Positions 8,423-15,287 of a DNA stretch of 64,000 bases are shown here, one piece after another. The DNA is from Desulfomonile tiedjei DSM 6799 (GTDB lineage: Bacteria > Desulfobacterota > Desulfomonilia > Desulfomonilales > Desulfomonilaceae): assembly GCF_000266945.1 (NCBI RefSeq), contig NC_018025.1, forward strand, positions 5,150,001 to 5,214,000, in the 5' to 3' direction. The notes beneath the pieces are model-generated. The model was not told where the DNA came from, ran no database searches, and was given only the letters and a program-made list of their open reading frames with translations. Position numbers and translations under genes: made by a program. Position 1 is the first letter of the stretch, and every line of letters starts with the position of its first letter.

Positions 8423-10162
8423 ATGCCATCATATCTGGTTCTCGCAAGAAAGTACAGACCCTCCACATTCTCCGAAGTAGTCGGACAAGGCCATGTGGTT
8501 CAGACTCTCTCGAATTCCATCATTTCGGGTCGGGTAGCGCATGCCTTCTTATTCTGCGGTGTACGCGGCGTCGGCAAAACCACGGTTGCACGCATTCTGG
8601 CCAAATCGCTCAATTGTTCGGGCCGCGACGCAGCCGATCCGAATCCCTGCAATTCATGCACGAGCTGCAAAGAGATAAGCTCGGGGACCTCCGTCGATGT
8701 TCAGGAGATTGACGGCGCATCCAATACGTCGGTGGAAAATATCCGTGAGATCAATGAGAACATAAAGTACCCGCCTGTAGCTTCCCGGTACAAGATCATC
8801 ATCATCGATGAAGTCCACATGATCTCGATCAATGCATTCAACGCGTTGCTCAAGACACTTGAAGAACCGCCGTCACACGTGAAATTTATCTTCGCCACTA
8901 CAGAATCCCACAAGGTTCCGCCCACGATAAACTCCCGGTGCCAGCGGTTTAATTTTCGGACTATTTCGGTCAAAGAAATTGCCGACGGAATGGAAAAAAT
9001 CCTGGTGCAGGAGGGGATTCAGGCCGAAGAGGAAGCGCTCATCCTGCTCGCACGGGAGGCGGGCGGTTCGTTCAGGGATGGATTGAGTCTCTTGGATCAG
9101 ATTATCGCATTCTCGTCTCAGCGGATAACTGTCCAGGACGTGACGCAAATCCTCGGAATTGTCGGGAAAGACTGTTTCGGCAGACTCGTCACTGCTGTGC
9201 TGGACAGGGATCCTGCAGAGTCCTTGAAGATCGTTCACGAACTCTTTCAGCAAGGATTCGATCCGGAACAAATCGTGATGGATTTGATCCAGTATGTCCG
9301 CAATCTCATTGTAGCTCGGAGTATTCCCCGGAATGCTCGAACAGAAGGTTTGATTGAAGCGCCGCCTTCCGAGATTCAAGACATGGAGGACATTTCCGGA
9401 CGCTCTTCACCCCAGGAACTCCAAAACCTATTCAGCATTCTTCTGAAGAGTGAAGGAGAAATCAGGCGTTCCGGAAATCCCTGGGTGACCATGGAGATGA
9501 CCATCCTCAAGATGGCGTATGCGCCTGAACTCACCGATCTCGCAGAGATCATCCGCCGCATTGATAAGGGTCTTCCGGCAAGTCCGAAACCCAGACCTTC
9601 GTCGGAGCCCCCTCCAAAATCGAAGAAGGCTGAAACGAGCACTTTGCGGCCTGTGGCTGCAGTACCCGATACTCGACCGGATCCTCCGGAAGATATTCCC
9701 CCGGAGACGTTCACCATCACTCAGATCATGCCGCTTCCGTCCGGAAGTCCGGATGAGGTATGGGCAGATCTCAAGGATCGGTTCAGGTCTGAAAACGAAT
9801 CCATTTTGCCGTCCGTAATGGATCACGGGAATCTGCTTTTGTTCGGTCCTACAGAAGTTGAAATCGGTTTCACCAAAAAGATTCATAAAGAAAGCTTCGA
9901 GTCCAGGTTGGCTAAGAAGCCGGAACTTGGCACCTTGCTGCAGGATTTCTTCGGAGGAGCGCACATCAAAATTTTGACGTTGGCGGCTCCCACCTCCCTG
10001 GACACCAAAGATCCCTATGCAGGGCCTTCGGATGGAGAAAGCGACTTCAACCGCGCTCTGAAAACGGAAGCAGTCGAGAATCCTATAACGAAAGCCATTC
10101 TCTCGGAATTCGACGGAAGCTTTGTAGAGGATATCAAGATCTTAGCGTTGCCTAAGATGTGA
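8423..10162 (+). CDS. dnaX: DNA polymerase III tau/gamma subunit
   Basis: A 579-residue clamp-loader ATPase. It begins MPSYLVLARKYRPSTF, the family's usual N-terminus, with the Walker A GVRGVGKTT about 45 residues in, a four-cysteine zinc site (C-NPC-SC-SC), Walker B IIIDEVHMIS and sensor motif (FIFATTE). The C-terminal half is proline-rich and then variable, as in tau. A GTG 36 bases upstream is in frame but falls at the SRP RNA end, so I prefer the ATG at 8423 although its ribosome site is weak. No obvious poly-A slippery site for a gamma form was identified. Confidence 0.95.
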   Translation: MPSYLVLARKYRPSTFSEVVGQGHVVQTLSNSIISGRVAHAFLFCGVRGVGKTTVARILAKSLNCSGRDAADPNPCNSCTSCKEISSGTSVDVQEIDGASNTSVENIREINENIKYPPVASRYKIIIIDEVHMISINAFNALLKTLEEPPSHVKFIFATTESHKVPPTINSRCQRFNFRTISVKEIADGMEKILVQEGIQAEEEALILLAREAGGSFRDGLSLLDQIIAFSSQRITVQDVTQILGIVGKDCFGRLVTAVLDRDPAESLKIVHELFQQGFDPEQIVMDLIQYVRNLIVARSIPRNARTEGLIEAPPSEIQDMEDISGRSSPQELQNLFSILLKSEGEIRRSGNPWVTMEMTILKMAYAPELTDLAEIIRRIDKGLPASPKPRPSSEPPPKSKKAETSTLRPVAAVPDTRPDPPEDIPPETFTITQIMPLPSGSPDEVWADLKDRFRSENESILPSVMDHGNLLLFGPTEVEIGFTKKIHKESFESRLAKKPELGTLLQDFFGGAHIKILTLAAPTSLDTKDPYAGPSDGESDFNRALKTEAVENPITKAILSEFDGSFVEDIKILALPKM

Positions 10163-10260
10163 TTGGGTCAGGGGGATCTTGAAATTCAAGGAGATCCCTT
10201 CTTGACAGAGGTGACTCAAATTTCTAACCTGCTAGTACGATCTAATGAGGAGATGTTATT

Positions 10261-10587
10261 ATGGCTGGATGTAAAAGCTGCTCAGGACGTTCGCACCTTG
10301 CCGGGCCCAGACAACCCCGAGCCGTGGAAAAACTTGGTAACTGCGAATTATCGAGCAATCCGAGGTATCCTCGCATTTTCGTTGGAAAACAAGCTATCTA
10401 TTCTGACGAAAACACTCAGTTGATAGTCACCGTGATATCCGATGAATCTGATGAGAAGCAGGACAAGTTCACCCTGAAACTGACGACCATCTTGAAAGAC
10501 CTTCTCGAGAACTATTCCGACGGTGACCAGTTCCAGATCGATCAGATTGCCGGCGAACATCGCTGGAAATTGCACGCACTCATTTAG
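10261..10587 (+). CDS. Small conserved-looking hypothetical protein
   Basis: A 108-residue cytoplasmic protein starting MAGCKSCSGR, with a CKSC pair that could bind metal, and ending in a charged region (KFTLKLTTILKDLLENYSDGDQFQIDQIAGEHRWKLHALI). The ATG is preceded by GAGGAG at ideal distance. It starts about 100 bases after dnaX, where many bacteria keep ybaB, but it does not resemble YbaB. A frame starting TTG directly after the dnaX stop overlaps it and lacks a ribosome site. Function unknown. Confidence 0.75.
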   Translation: MAGCKSCSGRSHLAGPRQPRAVEKLGNCELSSNPRYPRIFVGKQAIYSDENTQLIVTVISDESDEKQDKFTLKLTTILKDLLENYSDGDQFQIDQIAGEHRWKLHALI

Positions 10588-10619
10588 TTGGAATTCACTT
10601 CCTTATAGAGTTGATTGTA

Positions 10620-10652
10620 CACGGTCGGGTGAGTCGCCTCACTCTGACCGTG
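10620..10652 (+). terminator. Hairpin after the small gene
   Basis: CACGGTC (10620-10626) pairs with GACCGTG (10646-10652), and GTGAG with CTCAC pair inside it, giving a strong nested stem. It is followed by an A-rich stretch, not a T run, so termination is likely but not classical. Confidence 0.55.
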
Positions 10653-10706
10653 CAGCAAAACAAAACCGTCTGCAAGTTTTGAATGTGATCTTTTTCGGGG
10701 GCTGCC

Positions 10707-11429
10707 GTGGATAGACAGTTTGACCGAGAGGGGCTTGCCAAGAACGATGGCCGTGAAAACAGACCCGCTTTTGTCGCAGTCAACGGCACGGTGTATGATG
10801 TGTCCGCAAGCAAGCGGTGGGCTGGTGGAAATCATATGAAACGCCATCAGGCGGGAACCGATCTAAGTATGGATATAATCTCCGCTCCCCATGGGTTGGA
10901 TGTGCTGGACCGATTTCAATCAATAGGTGTTTACACGCCCACTTTGCAAGCACCATCTTCCCCGCTGAAAGCGCGGGTGGAAGATCTTCTTGACACGTAC
11001 CCTTTTTTCAGAAGACATCCTCATCCTGCCGTCGTCCACGTCCCTGTCGGGTTTCTTACAATAGCCCCTTTTCTGGTTGTGCTGAGTATCGTTTTCGGTT
11101 CTGCAAGAACCGAATGGGCTGCATATTGTTGTGTCCTGGTGGCCACAGTATCGATTCCACCTTCAATTGCGACCGGGTATTTCACCTGGTGGATAAATTA
11201 CGATCTCCATGATTCACCGATTATTGCTTCAAAACGCCGCCTGGCTTGGGTTACACTCATACTGGCCGTCCTCGCAGGTGTGACGAGAGGTATGGCGGTG
11301 CAGGAACCTGTAAATTTTACCTCAGTTCCAGTGCTGATTTACCTTCTGCTCGTCTCGATCCTGGCTGTTCTGGCCGCGAGGATAGGATTTCTCGGCGGCA
11401 AACTTGTCTTTCCCTATGATTCTCACTGA
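10707..11429 (+). CDS. Cytochrome-b5-like heme domain fused to DUF2231-type membrane domain
   Basis: A 240-residue protein. The first 75 residues (RPAFVAVNGTVYDVSASKRWAGG, then HMKRHQAGTDLS) match small cytochrome-b5-like proteins, with histidines H43 and H47 as possible heme ligands. From about residue 100 come PFFRRHPHPAVVHVPVGF and four hydrophobic helices with conserved histidines, as in DUF2231, which is thought to bind heme in the membrane. The GTG start has GGGGG six bases upstream. A UbiA-family gene and a methyltransferase follow. A membrane electron-transfer role, perhaps with a quinone, is inference. Confidence 0.8.
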   Translation: MDRQFDREGLAKNDGRENRPAFVAVNGTVYDVSASKRWAGGNHMKRHQAGTDLSMDIISAPHGLDVLDRFQSIGVYTPTLQAPSSPLKARVEDLLDTYPFFRRHPHPAVVHVPVGFLTIAPFLVVLSIVFGSARTEWAAYCCVLVATVSIPPSIATGYFTWWINYDLHDSPIIASKRRLAWVTLILAVLAGVTRGMAVQEPVNFTSVPVLIYLLLVSILAVLAARIGFLGGKLVFPYDSH

Positions 11430-11486
11430 TGCAGGAATTGATACCTGTACTGCGGATGTCGGCAATCAGCGGGAAAAAGGAATCTT

Positions 11487-12443
11487 ATGAATCAAACAAA
11501 TGCGGAAGCCTCCAGCATACTGAACAGATTCTGGTCAGCCGACTGGAGACTGTTCTTTGCGCTATCGCGTACGCCCCATGCGGTCTTGGACATGTGTACC
11601 CCGGCATTGGCCGCGGTGTTGTGGCTCGGTGGGTTTCCTCCGATTTCTGTGACCCTCGTAGGGTTGATTACCGCTTTTTCCGGGTACACTGCAGTATACG
11701 CACTCAATGACCTGGTAGACTGCAAAATAGATCGGCAACGATTGGGTCTCACGGAGAATTCCCCTGAGACAGTCCGTGTGGATGAAATTCTCATGCGACA
11801 TCCGGTTGCCCAGGGAGCACTCTCCTTCGAGACCGGTTTGGCCTGGTTTGCTTTGTGGTCTCTCATAGCATTGGCAGGCGCATGGTGGCTAAATCCGTTT
11901 TGCGTCATCCTTTTCGTCCTCGCAGCAAGCATGGAAGTTATCTACTGCAAGATGCTTCGGATCAGTCATCTCAAGATAATTCCCTCCACCATCGTGAAAG
12001 CTACAGGTGGTCTCGCTGGATTGTATGCAGTAGAACCTCACCCTGATCCGGCCTTTGTTGCGCTGTTGGTGATATGGCTTGGGGCCTGGGAAATCGGTGG
12101 ACAGAATATTGCTAACGATATCGTAGACATGCAAGCGGATCAAAAGGTCTCGGCTCGAACAACATTGACGATCCTCGGCATGAAGGAATCCGTTTTCATC
12201 CTCCTGGCGGGTATTTCGGTTGCTGCATCTGCAGGAATCCTCATGTACTGGTTTTCAGGTCCGGGCCTGAATTTCTTCTACCCATTCGGAGCCGCGGTGC
12301 TTTCATGGAAACTCCTGTTGCAGCCCGCTCGACAGGTTTACCTTAATCCCGGTCCGGAAACTGCTGCTTCCCTTTTTAACAGGGCAAGTTATATGCCGCT
12401 TGGCTTTCTCGTGATCGCTCTGATCTCTCTTTTACCTTTCTAG
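11487..12443 (+). CDS. UbiA-family prenyltransferase
   Basis: A 318-residue membrane protein with eight or nine hydrophobic helices and both aspartate motifs of the family: NDLVDCKIDRQR (about 75-86) and NDIVDMQADQKV (about 211-222), which bind prenyl diphosphate through magnesium. Close relatives attach polyprenyl chains to 4-hydroxybenzoate or naphthoate in ubiquinone/menaquinone synthesis, or to heme or chlorophyll. The methyltransferase nine bases downstream fits a quinone-type pathway, but the aromatic substrate cannot be told from sequence. Confidence 0.88.
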   Translation: MNQTNAEASSILNRFWSADWRLFFALSRTPHAVLDMCTPALAAVLWLGGFPPISVTLVGLITAFSGYTAVYALNDLVDCKIDRQRLGLTENSPETVRVDEILMRHPVAQGALSFETGLAWFALWSLIALAGAWWLNPFCVILFVLAASMEVIYCKMLRISHLKIIPSTIVKATGGLAGLYAVEPHPDPAFVALLVIWLGAWEIGGQNIANDIVDMQADQKVSARTTLTILGMKESVFILLAGISVAASAGILMYWFSGPGLNFFYPFGAAVLSWKLLLQPARQVYLNPGPETAASLFNRASYMPLGFLVIALISLLPF

Positions 12444-12452
12444 TGTGACCTG

Positions 12453-13139
12453 ATGAAATGCAGCAACGATCCCCATAGACCCGTGGTACCCTTCCGCACC
12501 ATCTTCAACTGGAAATCTCTCACCGACAAAGAACAAATGCTCATGAACTGGCCGGAACGAGTGTGGATTTACAGTCCGGTTCGCGTGTTCTTTCAGAAGC
12601 GAGAAATTCGGAAATGGCTGAGACTTACCGGAATGGTTGACGTAGAAGATGCCCTGGAAATCGGCTGCGGTCTGGGTAGAGGGGCCGCTCTCCTGGCGAG
12701 GGATATGGGATTTCAGAGTGTTGCGGCATTCGATCTCGAAGAAAAGCTCATTCGAAGAGCAGTGAGACACAGGCCGCAATCATTGGCGAACAGGGTTTCC
12801 TTTTACGTGGGAGACGCACAGGATTTGCCTTTCAGAGACTCCTCTTTCGATGCTGTCGTTAATTTCGGGATCATCCATCACGTTCTTGACTGGCGTCGCT
12901 GCATTGCCGAACTCTCCCGAGTGCTCCGGCCGGGGGGGCTATTCTTCTTCGAAGAAATCTATCCCCCACTTTATGCGAATTTCTTGATGAAACACATCGT
13001 GAGACACCCCACCGAGGATCGATTCAGCCCAACACAATTCCTGGAGACGCTCCGAAAAGAATCTTTGATTCTTGTGGACGGAGTGGAGACCGGATCGAAG
13101 TTCGGAATCGTGGGAGCTGCCCGAAAATCAAAAGAGTAA
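12453..13139 (+). CDS. Class I SAM-dependent methyltransferase
   Basis: A 228-residue soluble protein. Motif I is EIGCGLGRGAALLA at about 69-82, an acidic end of strand 2 follows (FDLEEK), then GDAQDLPFRDSSFDAVVNFGIIHHV (motifs II-III) and LRPGGLFFFEE (post-motif). This is the Methyltransf_11 pattern of UbiE/UbiG-like enzymes. It starts nine bases after the UbiA-family gene and ends just before a strong palindromic terminator, so the three genes from 10707 probably form one operon. It may methylate the prenylated product of its neighbour; this is inference from context. Confidence 0.88.
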   Translation: MKCSNDPHRPVVPFRTIFNWKSLTDKEQMLMNWPERVWIYSPVRVFFQKREIRKWLRLTGMVDVEDALEIGCGLGRGAALLARDMGFQSVAAFDLEEKLIRRAVRHRPQSLANRVSFYVGDAQDLPFRDSSFDAVVNFGIIHHVLDWRRCIAELSRVLRPGGLFFFEEIYPPLYANFLMKHIVRHPTEDRFSPTQFLETLRKESLILVDGVETGSKFGIVGAARKSKE

Positions 13140-13144
13140 GACCG

Positions 13145-13174
13145 GGGAAACCCTTCTTACAAGAAGGGTTTCCC
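13145..13174. terminator. Perfect 14-bp inverted repeat
   Basis: GGGAAACCCTTCTT is followed by AC and then its exact complement. The core CTTCTTACAAGAAG is also the centre of the palindrome at 61711-61748. It lies five bases after the methyltransferase stop. There is no T run, so it may be a repeat used as a bidirectional terminator. Confidence 0.65.
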
Positions 13175-13270
13175 AAATCTTACTGATTTGGAAGACGCAT
13201 CGATAATATGAGCGTGATTCGAGAAGATGCGTAATGAATCCGGCAGATCGCGAAGACATGGCAGTTAGAC

Positions 13271-13451
13271 TAATTGCCAAAAATTCCGACGTTTATCTCA
13301 CACTCCAATTCAAGATATCAGTGGAGACCGGCGTCCCTGCCGGTCCATTTTATTGATATCATTTATTATATTGAAGATGTGCCGACACGGAGGCCGGCAC
13401 CCACCAATACTCCTATCTTCAATCGGACATTAATTTCGACAATTGCTATAA
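13271..13451 (-). repeat. Family B MITE-like element, complete copy
   Basis: This is the reverse complement of the element at 24991-25174. It begins AATTGCCAAAAATTCCGACG and ends TTCGACAATTGCTATAA, so the ends are inverted repeats of ATTGCCAAAA type. Inside are GACCGGCGTCCCTGCCGGTC and CCGACACGGAGGCCGGCA hairpins. It has no coding potential. Confidence 0.7.
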
Positions 13452-13485
13452 CCTGTCGGGATGACTATTTTTTGATGTTCGCTGC

Positions 13486-13758
13486 CTATTTTCGGCCCGA
13501 ACGTTTCTTCTTGCGGACGGGTTTACACGAGGCCCCGTACAGATCGGGAGGAGGACCGGGAATAAGAACAGGAGCAGGTGCAGGGTAACAACCGGAAATT
13601 CCGCCTCCATATCGTGTTTGCCATTCAGCTAATTCCCGGAAACTGACGCCTTCTATACGTTGTTCTTGCCTGACCTGGGCGAACCCGGGCTGGATGCACG
13701 ACATGAGTATCAGAAGACCCATAATCCACCCACACATAACCAGCCGATCCCTTTTCAT
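13486..13758 (-). CDS. Small secreted protein, unknown function
   Basis: A 90-residue protein with a clear signal peptide (MKRDRL then a hydrophobic core, cleavage after GFA at about 27). The short mature part holds two cysteines, a tyrosine/glycine patch (RYGGGISGCYPAPAPV), prolines and a strongly basic tail (RKKKRSGRK). AGAGGG lies seven bases before the ATG. It stands alone. It belongs to a set of small exported proteins scattered over this window (20244, 23793, 24135, 39602, 51835, 53730). Confidence 0.7.
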   Translation of the reverse strand: MKRDRLVMCGWIMGLLILMSCIQPGFAQVRQEQRIEGVSFRELAEWQTRYGGGISGCYPAPAPVLIPGPPPDLYGASCKPVRKKKRSGRK

Positions 13759-14194
13759 GTTCGTGCCCTCTGACTTCTGTGAATGCCGGCTCAGGTACGG
13801 CCTTCAGCATACAATAGCATAAAGGGCGTTTAAGAATCTATTCATATCAATGCACCTTCAAAGCAGTGAGATTTGGGGAAGCTTTTTTGTAAATGGATTA
13901 TGTCCTTAGTTCAGCACCGTAGTGAAGGCATTGGCTTTATCCAGGCTTCAGCTTGGATGCGGTGAACCCGTTGTCTGCACGGGTGAACTGCATCGGCTTC
14001 ATTAACTGTCCTGATATTGCGGGCGCACTAGCAATTGCCAAAATTAGTGTCCGATTGAAGATTAGGAATATTGGTGGGTGCCGTGCCTCCGTGCCGGCAC
14101 ATCTTCAGCCGTCCCGGATGACCGGCACGGAGGCCGGTCGCTACCGGGCACCCATCTCGCGTTTCGCGGGACCCCTACCCGATCCACATTGGCC
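13759..14194. other. Intergenic region containing a partial family B repeat
   Basis: Apart from the repeat at 14030-14152 it holds only the promoter area of the small secreted gene. The short frames here are parts of the repeat or shadows. Confidence 0.5.
14030..14152 (+). repeat. Family B element, partial copy
   Basis: It starts GCAATTGCCAAAATTAGTGT, continues GGAATATTGGTGGGTGCCGT and CCTCCGTGCCGGCACATC as in the copy at 24991, then diverges after a GACCGGCACGGAGGCCGGTC hairpin. The right-hand inverted end is missing. Confidence 0.65.
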
Positions 14195-14839
14195 CTAATC
14201 CTTCGGACCAGGATCGGTGTGAGCACTGGATCGAGGAATTGGAAGGAATCGAGGCACTTTTTTCATGTACGCGACATACTGCTTGCCGAATTTCGCGAGA
14301 AGTCGTTTCTCTTCAATGTGGGCGCCGATAATAAGGTAAGCCGAGAGAACAATATTTATGACGAAATCCGTGCGTTTCAAGTCACGGGCCCACAGGAGCA
14401 TGAGACCTCCGAGAAACTGCGGATGTCTTATCCATCCATAAATTCCCCAGGTGATGAGTCGATCTCTGCCGCGTTTTCTGTTGCCGTGGGTTCCAAGAGC
14501 TCGTAGCCCGAGGAAATCAATGAATCCGATATACTGAAAGGAGAGAATAAGCAGTATGATGCCGACAATGGCGAGAAGAAGTCGAATGTAATGAAGATTA
14601 CCTGTCCATTGCCACAGCGCTTTTCCGTTGTCCCATGGAGTAATCCACCAGAGCCCGGTCAGACTCAGAGCTGCAAAGATACTGTATGCCAACCGATAGT
14701 ATCGTTTGAAGCCGGTGTCCAGGATTCCGGTCTTCCTGATGGGCCCCTCTTCATTGAGGAGTGAATGCACGACGCACCAGGAACCCCAAAGGATGGCAGT
14801 CGTGAACAATCGCGCAAACGCATCACCATCAGAATCCAT
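14195..14839 (-). CDS. NnrU/isoprenylcysteine methyltransferase-like membrane protein
   Basis: About 214 residues with five or six hydrophobic helices. The segment ITWGIYGWIRHPQFLGGLMLLWA and the later IGAHIEEKRLLAKFGKQYVAYMKKVPRFLP are the RHP and E-E signatures of the ICMT/PEMT/NnrU group, which methylate lipids or isoprenoids at the membrane. I chose the ATG at 14837-14839, with AAGGA upstream; the frame continues upstream only as antisense of the neighbour. It overlaps the end of the upstream gene by 11 bases, so the pair is coupled. Substrate unknown. Confidence 0.8.
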   Translation of the reverse strand: MDSDGDAFARLFTTAILWGSWCVVHSLLNEEGPIRKTGILDTGFKRYYRLAYSIFAALSLTGLWWITPWDNGKALWQWTGNLHYIRLLLAIVGIILLILSFQYIGFIDFLGLRALGTHGNRKRGRDRLITWGIYGWIRHPQFLGGLMLLWARDLKRTDFVINIVLSAYLIIGAHIEEKRLLAKFGKQYVAYMKKVPRFLPIPRSSAHTDPGPKD

Positions 14840-15131
14840 AATCCTTCCCGGAATGTCTTCTGCGTTTACGTCTCGGCCTGGACTGGTTAGCAAGCGGGGG
14901 TGGGACAGATTCCTGCTGCGCGGATCGGATAGGAACAAATTTACCCGTGAATTTGTTCTCAAGATCGACGTCGGATCTGCTGTCGTCTTCCGAGACCAGG
15001 TCAAGACCGATATCTTCAATCATCTTCTCGGCCTCGGAGACACACAAGATCACGTTTTCAATGTTCTCTATGCGTTTCTGGTATTCGCTTAATTCTGCGC
15101 TTGGCTTCACTCCATAGTCACTGTGCAGCAT
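14829..15131 (-). CDS. Small acidic hypothetical protein
   Basis: A 100-residue protein with a predicted helical acidic first half (KRIENIENVILCVSEAEKMIEDIGLDLVSEDD) and a basic C-terminus (RPRRKRRRHSGKD). A GAGGAA ribosome site sits five bases before the ATG. It overlaps the membrane methyltransferase-like gene, suggesting an operon. No family recognised. The composition is protein-like rather than a shadow. Confidence 0.6.
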   Translation of the reverse strand: MLHSDYGVKPSAELSEYQKRIENIENVILCVSEAEKMIEDIGLDLVSEDDSRSDVDLENKFTGKFVPIRSAQQESVPPPLANQSRPRRKRRRHSGKDYGF

Positions 15132-15287
15132 CTTTCCTCACGTGCAACCGAACTTCTTCGTTCTTCTCAACACGACAAGTCCTTACCCCGGAGAACTCTC
15201 TCACGTGAGAGATCCTCTCTGTAAGAGCCGACCAAATCGCTCTCTCAGTATGCGGTTTCCGGGACAGTCCTGCAATAGATTCGCTTT

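Noticed and set aside
10163-10423. Frame starting TTG directly after dnaX
   Set aside because: No ribosome site of its own, and a better frame with GAGGAG overlaps it at 10261.
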